Below, one piece after another: positions 56,666 through 64,000 of a stretch of DNA of 64,000 bases (position 1 is the first letter of the stretch; every line of letters starts with the position of its first letter). The position numbers and the translations under genes are program-made. The DNA is taken from contig BDIU01000110.1 of the NCBI GenBank assembly GCA_002118135.1, positions 186,001 to 250,000 of the forward strand, written 5' to 3'. The notes beneath the pieces are model-generated. The model had not been told where the DNA came from. It made no database searches and saw nothing but the letters and a program-made list of their open reading frames with translations. The DNA is from Trebouxia sp. TZW2008. Its lineage: Eukaryota > Chlorophyta > Trebouxiophyceae > Trebouxiales > Trebouxiaceae.

Positions 56666-59399
56666 TCATCTTCTGCGCTTCTTCTTGCGTTTCTTCTCTT
56701 TCTGTTTCAGTCTCTGCTGCTTTTTGGCCTTTTGTAGATCGTGAGGGTGAATCATTGGAGGCAGTTGATCCTGAGAAGCTGATGTGCTCATCACTTGTTC
56801 AGGTGTGTGATGAGCAGCGATGAAGAGCTCTGCAAATCTGAGAGCTTCATCTAAGGGCACCTGGCATGGCTCGTTCTCAATGACCTACACACAGCATGCA
56901 CAGTTGATTTTACAGCTCACAGCACTCTAGTGCTTGTGTCACACAGGCGGCTGTAAAACACATGGTTTGTATGTGCTTGCAGAATCTGACTATCGGCATG
57001 CAATGTCAATCTTTGCAACCTCATGTCGCAGCAACAGCTTGTATGTTGTGCTAATGCAGACTGCGACTGTGCTGAAGAGGACCCTTGGTGTTCAGTGACA
57101 AATGTGAATTTGGCAAGCTCAATTTAGAAAAGCTGGCATGGCATATCACAAAAGCACCAGTCAGCTGCAAGCCAGAAACACTCTTCAGCAATCATGCATA
57201 TGCTCAGGGCATTCACCTGATCACATGAGAGAGTTTCAATGCAGAAACCTCATGATCAGTCCAGACTTGTTCTCCATGGAAAAACAATTGACAGCCATTA
57301 CCCGCACCTTAGCTCTGCGGGCCCATTCAGCATTAGAGTACTCCCCCCAAATCCATTCTTCAACTTCCTCATCTGTCCAGCCAGACCCTTGCACACTGCC
57401 AGCTGCCTCGACAGCAGAGTCTGAGTCAGCAGTGCCGAGTTGATTCCTGGCCAGCAAGGTGTCAGAAACATCATCTGCTGCAGGTACTGCCGTCGCTCGT
57501 GTGGTTTGGGAGCTATTCCATCTGGGCTGTGTGTGAGCTGATTGTGCGTTGGCGCCTAGGACAAGGGCAGCTTGTGGCCAAGACGCCCTGTGACCTGCAA
57601 ATGGCTTTACTTGTCCTGCACACACCTGGCACCTGTTCTAGATGTGCAAACTCTCAATACAATCAATACGAGTTGACTTTTGCACATCCTGTCCAACATG
57701 TGGCACAGCAGCACGGGTAGAAAGGCCTGATGAGCGCCAGATGATGGTCATTAAACGGCAAAATGCCAGATGCATGCTATGCATGGTATGGCGACATGTC
57801 TCAAGGGCTGCTGTATGCAGAGGCAGCACTGCTTGATGGACTTGTGTCTGTGTTAGCAAAGCATGTGATGGGGCAAGAGGGCAACTGGCAAGCAAATGCA
57901 ATGATGCTGACCTGTCTGTACGCTCAGCACTGTCTCCATGACTGCAAGGCCTGCATACAGGGAAACCATTGCGCTAGACACCTCAAAGTGGATGCTTGCA
58001 CTGACTGTCAGGAGTCTGCTGTCATTGGAGACACATGAAATGAAATTGTCAGGGCAGTTGTCATGCACTGACTCAAAGGAGGGTGACAACAATGAGAGCA
58101 GGCAGCAAGGCTGGTGTGAGTTGTCATTGCTGCTGACCACGCATGTAGACACACAGCAATTGAGCAGATCTGAGGCTTCACACATGCACAGGCTTCTTGC
58201 ATTGCCTGTTTCACAATCAGAAGGCTCAGACAGTCGCGCAATTGATGCCATGTACCAGAACATCATGCCAGTCATGAAGTATAAGTGGGCAAGGGATATA
58301 AGATACGCAATTCAAAAATATGCCGCAGACTGCTTTTCTTGCAGGTCACAACAGGCAGAGAATCATGTACCTGCAGCTGTGATGACACCTGCCATGGCAG
58401 CATGGCTGAGGTCTCCTGTCAAAGTGTGGAGTCCTGCTGTTGCAGTTGCAATAGCTGCAGTGTAGCGGAATGCAAGCCCTGCTGCCTGTCCAGACGCCAC
58501 CTCTGAGACATATTCAATCACAAAATTGGCTGCCCTGTCTAGACCTAGCTGTTTGCTGGACTTGATGTTTGCTGAGATTGACTTTGTTTTGCGGGCTTTT
58601 GTCAGAGGGACAAAAGCTTTTGCATCTGCCATGGACTGAAAGCGTGTTTGCTTTGGCAATGTAGAGGACCATTTGGTGTCATTGCTATGTGTGGAAGAGG
58701 CTGTAGCGTGTGTTGAAACATGTGTGTGGTGCCTGGGCCCTACGCCAGCGGTTTGTGGCAACACGCGAGGCCTGCAAGCAGAACTCAAAATGATCACACA
58801 AGCACGCGCTTTCGATCTGACTGATCAGGGGAGAACTTGAGGAAAATCGAGAGACAGTTGCCTTGTGAATCTTGGAAACAGGTTGGGCGTCCGTGTTGAT
58901 GGCAAAGTAGGGCATGCACTCTGCATGTAGCGCTGTGAGTTTCCAAATTTTAAAAAGAAGGAGTCCTGCAATACGCTGGCGCTGTGTCTGCCACCGCCGA
59001 GTGCTACTTCTCACACAGACAACGCAGACGAGGCAAGCATTTCAGGAACGCATGATCAGCATCGGACAGCGGGATCGCCATGAGTACCTGTTTCACAAGA
59101 TCTTCAAACCATGCAACCCTGCTTCGTCTTCTCAAATGCCCTCCTTGCCTGCCTGGCTTCCCTGGAAGCCTCCCTGCGCTGTCAAAGTCAGGCGCAGGTT
59201 GGCCTGTGGGGGTGCCAAAGCTGGTCAAGTGCAGGACAGTAGCACGCTTGTGCTTGAATGTTATCTGAAACGCGGTATGCGTCTGTTTAGCCAGCTCGGT
59301 ACAGCTGATTGACACCCGCTCTGCTGTGTCGACTTCGCACCTTCTGGTCCGGCCATTTAGTTGCAGCTTGAAAGGTCTGACCTGAGTGGTCCCGACCAT
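56666..59399 (-). CDS. Protein of unknown function with a lysine/arginine-rich tail, 6 exons
   Basis: Model in transcript order: 59088-59399, 58862-58965, 58501-58771, 58307-58370, 57308-57615, 56666-56884; 1278 nt, 425 aa, phases consistent. The second intron needs a GC donor (GCAACT). Exon 5 has an acidic, Trp-containing segment, GWTDEEVEEWIWGEYSNAEW. The last exon has a helical stretch, VPLDEALRFAELFIAAHHTP. The chain ends in a highly basic tail (QRLKQKEKKRKKKRRR), a likely nuclear or nucleolar signal. No family is recognised. The 64-nt fourth exon is the weakest, as it rests on phase fit alone. The presumed ATG (59399-59397) shares its CCATGG palindrome with the start of the opposite gene, so the true start may lie further in. 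Last two exons: confident; first: less so. Confidence 0.5.
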
Positions 59400-62336
59400 G
59401 GGCGCCAAGGTGTGGCAGCGGGACTCGACAGGCTCGGGCACGAGCTTCAAAGTTGGACCTGCACCTCCTCAGTACCCTGCGAGACCTGGCAAGCGCAAGC
59501 TCGTCTGGACAAAAGACCAGCAAGGTCAGCCAGCTACGCCTGCTGTGTCTGCGCCTGGTTTGCAGCGGGCCAGCGAAGGACCTTCCACCTCTTACAGCCA
59601 GCCTGACCATTTTGAGAAGCGTGCCAGGCTCAGTGGCAGCTACGCTGAGAATGGATACCATGATGGCTGTGAGAGCCACGCGTCAAACAGAAGCAATGGG
59701 GCAAGGCAACATGTGGCAGATAAGCGCCAGCAACAGACCAGCTCAGCTTTAGCATCTAAGAACCCTGCTGCTGTGCAAGCACAACAGCAGAAGGCAGCAG
59801 AACTGGCAGAGCTGAAAAGGCGAATACAGCAGCAAGAGGATCAGCTTCTTCAGCAGAAGGTACACAGCAAAGTCAGACGACCTTACACTGATGCACAGTT
59901 GTCTGTGGTGTTTGCCACGCTAGTTGGGCCTCTCCACCGCATTTTCAGCATGACATGTAAATCATCATAATAGGCTCTGCACCTCAAGCTCTTTGTGCCA
60001 TCTGAGTGTGCTGACGTCATGGCATGCAGCATCTGTCACACAAAGCTGCATTGCTGCAAACATCTCAGCTGCTGAGTCAGTGCTGACCTACGTTTGACAA
60101 AGTATTGAACTTGCAGTCCTGACGGTTGCTGCAAGCCTGAAAACTGTGTCAGGCTAGCCTTGATGAGCCGATCTTCTGCTTGACGCTGATGCAAGTGTCA
60201 ATGTGCATGCATGCATGCATTTCCTTGCAGGCATTCACATCAGGCTATGTATGCCAAAGTAATGCTTGACCCTTGAAACAAGCCTGACCATCAACAATTT
60301 GGATATAACCGCAGACTTGTAAAAAGGCTATGCCGGCAGTCTATGTCACAGCACAAACAAACCTGCTAGGAAGCGCATGTGTGACCTGCAGAAGCAGAAA
60401 GAGGCACAGGAAGCGCAAGAGGCTCAGGAAGTGCGGCATGAGCAGGGCAAACGGCGGGCCAAGCTAGAGGCTGGCTTTGCAGAGGTCAGTAGATACACGC
60501 TTGCTTATCTTTTGTAGGGCCTGCACAGCGTCAACTTGTCCTGGCACAAAGCCCACTTGCTTGTCTACAGCAACACTTGCGCCCTGTCTTTAACTGCCTG
60601 TGCAGACATGGCAGAGCCCAGCTACAGTAGACGCATGATGGGCAGACACTTGTTTACTTGCCACCTGTTGTGCTAGCACAGCATCAGCCCCTTTGCATTG
60701 AAGCGGTACGGTATCTGTCTTTCATGCGCAGCTGGGCTAATGATGCATGTCAACATGTGCTGTGTCAGCTGTTATAGGCATTTGCTATTGATTTCCATTG
60801 CTCTGTTTCTGCTCACATGGCTGCTGATGGTACACATACTGTGTACCTAAGTCTATTGCAACACATGGCTTGTTCGTCACACACTTCAAGTTTGATGCGT
60901 AGCATCCCTCTTGAGGTTTGAAAAATTGACCATATATTTCAAGCAGTCGCTATGTGTTGTCAGGCATCCAGACCTGCTTGCCTGCTGTTTGAATTTACAC
61001 ACTACAGCTGCATCAGAGAATGTCTGGAAGGATGACAGCACCTTCAAGGGCTTTGTTGTATGTTGCCAGGCTTTCAAGCGGGCCAAGCAAGTGGCAGATG
61101 CTGAGTTGGCACAGAGCAAAGGTCCTGTCAAACTGGCTTCCGCAGATGAGATACGCCGAGTTCTCAATGCCAAGACAGACTATGACTGTCTTCAGGTCTG
61201 TTCTGCTGCCTTATCATATCTTGCGCTGCATGACAGCATGCACAGATCTGCATCTTGTCACATGTGTGCAAAACGTGTAGGTCTGCACAGCTTGCATGAG
61301 CTTGCTTTGTGCCCGTATGGTATCAGCATATTTCCCTAGATTGTTGGCATTCATGCTTGATCCATGTTACTATGCGTGCTGAATGCATGCAGCTCATACA
61401 TAACGTGCTGTGATCTGGAGCCCTTGTTGAGCATGAACCTTGATTAGCAGCATTGTTGGTCCTTCAAGCCAGCTGCCAATTGTATGCCACTGAGCCATGC
61501 TTTTGCACATGCCAAACGCATCAGCTGCCTGCATGCAACAGGGTAGATCTATGCATTCTTTACAGCACTTCACTTGACTAGTACCAATCATGATCAGCTT
61601 TATAGCTTATATTGTTAGGTGTGCATGGCACAAGTCCTGTCTTGCCAGGCAGGCTTGTGTTAGCTTCCACTTGACTGTCTTTGACGATTCACAGATCTGC
61701 CAGCATGATGTAAGTGCTGTTGTTTTCCCTCTGGTGTTGAGCAAGCCCAATAGCAGTGCAGCACATTTCCAGACTTTGCCAGACACTGCAGCCATGTTGA
61801 GCTGGGCAGCTCACTCAATCGTCTGTTGCAGGTCCAAGTTGGTGCAGATGCATTGACCATCAAGCGCAAATACAAGGAGCTGGCAGTTGCATTGCATCCA
61901 GACAAGTGCAAGGTCAGCAGCTGCTTGTTGTCAGTAACACGTCAATCGTCAGCTATGAAATCAAATACCAAGCACCTCAGTGTGGCATCCATGCAGCAGT
62001 AATGTGCATCACAGAATTGACATGTCTCCCGCTTACTTGCAGCAGCGCCAAACCTTCACAATATTCTGCACATATCTATGCTGCCCATTGCTAAACTGCC
62101 ATAGCCTTATTGTCTTTCACATGTCAAACGCGAATCCAGAGGCATCATCCTCGCTGCATTTGTTCAAAACTGTGCCATTGCAGCAGTGAGCCAACATGCA
62201 AATCAGCACACTTTGGTTCTGCAACAGTCTATGCTGACAATCTTCCTGATGTCTGCAGGCAGAAGGAGCTACAGACGCCTTTCAGCGGCTGGTCAAAGCA
62301 TATCAAAACCTGCTGAAGTATGTCAAGCAGCAATAG
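59398..62336 (+). CDS. Protein with a C-terminal J-domain (DnaJ-like co-chaperone), 5 exons
   Basis: Exons 59398-59859, 60392-60484, 61070-61195, 61832-61912, 62259-62336; 840 nt, 279 aa, GT-AG introns, phases continuous. Residues 1-110 are disordered and rich in Pro, Gln and Ser. Residues 115-190 form a Gln/Ala/Glu/Lys coiled coil (AELKRRIQQQEDQLLQQK; KQKEAQEAQEAQEV). The C-terminus is a J-domain: helix I around DEIRRVLNAKTDYDCLQV, helix II KRKYKELAVAL, the invariant HPD at about 249-251 followed by KCK, and helix III DAFQRLVKAYQNLLKYVKQ. J-domains stimulate the Hsp70 ATPase through HPD. The C-terminal position resembles auxilin-type and some DNAJC proteins, but no specific client domain is visible. 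The start lies in ACCATGG, with an in-frame stop four codons upstream of the ACC codon run. Confidence 0.82.
61610..61690 (+). repeat. Dispersed intronic element, copy e
   Basis: GTTAGGTGTGCATGGCACAA, GTCCTGTCTTGCCAGGCAGG and GACTGTCTTTGACG match the other four copies. It lies in intron 3 of the J-domain gene. Confidence 0.55.
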
Positions 62337-63116
62337 CTGCCGTTCAACTTTGTAACACTGCCAATCATCCTGGTGAATCTGATGATCTCACATGCTGCGT
62401 GGTGTCAGCGCATCTCAGCTACTACACAATGCATCAGCTGTTGATTTGATATCCATACATTTTGACTTTTCATGGACAGCATCTCGAATAGAAAGCAGCG
62501 CTGCTCGCATGCTAACCATCACTGCAGCCCAGAAATCGACTGTCACAGAGATGCAATCTGCAAAATTGCGTTCTTTTGCTATGTCTACAAACACGACATG
62601 CATAAGGATGCACAACTTGCGTACAGCTGTGTCGAGGTGTCCACCTTCCTTGCTTTCATTCAGCTGCCTTTTGATCGGTAGCTGTTGCATTGATGTGGCA
62701 CCCAGTTTGACACCTGAGGGAATCGGGCATCAAGTTTAGTCAGTTAGTCAGACATTATGCAATGACCATGTTATCTTTCGGCAATTCGACCCGCCGAGCG
62801 CAGGAACCTGTCGTATGCGGAAGCTGTCAACAGCCTCTTTGCTAGAAGCAGAACTCAACTTTGCAACAGCATAGTGTTGTTCGTCTTGCCGGTGCCTTCA
62901 AGCTTTCTGTAGCCAGCAGAGAGAGGCTTGCCAGGATCGCACAGGTGATCACTTGCCAGAATAATATACACGCCCATCGTCAGTGCCGATGTTCCAGGCT
63001 CCAACTGTCGGATTACCGGGTTGCAAAATTAAGAGCGCGTGCCGACATGTTTGCTCGCGCAGGGTGCCCGCTGATCCTTGCAAGGTGTTGCACGATCTGC
63101 AGACAGCGCTAACACT
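62337..63116. other. Intergenic region upstream of the RTA1-like gene
   Basis: 780 bp between two plus-strand genes. The first part should be the 3' UTR of the J-domain gene (TGTAA at 62352). A stretch ending at a CACAG/GTGATC junction near 62942 is open without ATG and might be a 5' UTR exon of the next gene. From about 62760 on the sequence is richer in CG dinucleotides, like other promoter regions in the window. Confidence 0.4.
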
Positions 63117-63654
63117 ATGGCGACTGACTGGCCAGACAACACCGTTGAGAGCTACTTCCAATACAAGCCAAGCCTTGCGCTCAACATTGTCGCCTTCCTG
63201 CTATTTCTTGCCATCACCGTCATCATCGCAGCTCAGACCTTCAGATGCCGTCCGAAGAGCCAGTTCATGTGGGTCGTTGTCTTCACCGGAGGGCTAGAGG
63301 TAGCCGGATACATCAGCCACTTCGTTGCCACCGAGACAGTCGATAGCTCGGCGTACACATCGTTCCTCGTTTTCACCATCCTGGCTCCCAACTTCCTCGC
63401 ACTGGCCAACTACATTGCAGTTGGAAAAATTGCACAACAGCTGCAGTTGAAGGGGCGATTCCTCAATGCAAAAAGCATTGCTGGCACATTCTTCATCATT
63501 GACCTGATCTGCATTGGGATCCAAGGCGCTGGATCAGGCATCCTGTCTTCAGCAGTCACAGACACAGACAGCGATGTGACCACAGGAAAGACTGTCGTAC
63601 TGATAGGATTGGCTGCTCAGCTGTTCTTCTTTGCCAGTTTCACTTTTGTGGCAG
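63117..63654 (+). CDS. RTA1-like multi-helix membrane protein, first exon (gene continues beyond the window)
   Basis: 179 codons plus one base from the ATG at 63117, ending at a GTGAGC donor. At least five membrane helices are visible: LNIVAFLLFLAITVIIAAQ, WVVVFTGGLEVAGYISHF, SFLVFTILAPNFLALANYI, AGTFFIIDLICIGIQGAGSG and VVLIGLAAQLFFFASFTF. The patterns FTGGLEVAGYI, LAPNFLALANYIAVGKI and IQGAGSG are typical of the RTA1/RTM1 family (seven helices, lipid-translocating or resistance proteins known mainly from fungi). Codon use favours C at third positions more than in neighbouring genes, and this exon is far longer than most here. The remaining helices are not visible up to 64000, so the gene is truncated by the window. 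Substrate unknown. Confidence 0.8.
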
Positions 63655-64000
63655 GTGAGCTGCTGAATGCATTGCACCATGCCACTGCATCTGCGCCACA
63701 AGTGTCACCTTGCCAAAGAACTTGGAAGCTGTTGCCTTCAGCACTGCAGATGTATCTTCAAGGTATCTTGTTACTTCAGCAATAATGTCTGTGCATATGT
63801 TAAACTTGGTTGTCAGGTCATGAACACATGTACAAGTGTACACAAGGTATGCATGTAGGGCAGCCTGCAGCATGCTTACAATGCCACTGCCTTCAGCATT
63901 GGGCATCAAATGGCGTTACAACACCTGTGTGTCAGATGTGGATGACCAAGTCGTGGTTAATTTTCATGATGTTGTCACTTTATCTCATACTTTCTAATTT

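Noticed and set aside
1..64000. tRNA or rRNA genes
   Set aside because: I looked for tRNA B-box and cloverleaf patterns and conserved rRNA blocks by eye and found none that hold up; a covariance-model scan would be needed to exclude them.

Overview
The window is nuclear DNA of a eukaryote, most likely a green alga (Chlorophyta; a trebouxiophyte is my best guess, by inference). Grounds: most genes are split into many small exons by GT-AG and some GC-AG introns. The family set is plant-like: a plant-type DGAT2 with an EPHS motif, a BAH-chromodomain chromomethylase, and an ABCF ATPase with an organelle-targeting-like N-terminus. No bacterial operon structure is visible. Exon models were built by hand from splice sites, reading phase and family motifs. 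Every multi-exon model kept its frame through to the stop codon.

Layout. 1041-3933 (+): acyl-CoA:diacylglycerol acyltransferase 2, 7 exons. 5884-20329 (-): chromomethylase-type DNA (cytosine-5) methyltransferase, 21 exons, about 1170 aa. 20770-26347 (+): coiled-coil protein, head-to-head with the methyltransferase. 26953-35941 (+): ABCF protein with two ATPase domains, 15 exons. 36262-37326 (-): intronless F-box/LRR-like protein. 37924-38382 (+): small, probably plastid-targeted membrane protein. 40699-41937 (+): protein with repeated zinc-ribbon modules. 42-50.4 kb: sparse region with exon-like fragments, a three-copy dispersed repeat and microsatellites. 50422-56077 (+): disordered protein with two GC-AG introns. 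56666-59399 (-): unknown protein with a basic tail. 59398-62336 (+): protein with a C-terminal J-domain. 63117 to the end (+): start of an RTA1-like seven-helix membrane protein, cut by the window edge.

The genes do not form a pathway. What links them is architecture. Introns next to many exons hold decayed partial copies of the neighbouring exon edge, either acceptor plus exon start or exon end plus donor. I count about eighteen affected exons in four genes, with one to three extra copies each. The methyltransferase and ABCF introns are largely built from such junction duplications plus minisatellites and a five-copy dispersed element. This recurrent exon-edge amplification is the most unusual signal in the window.
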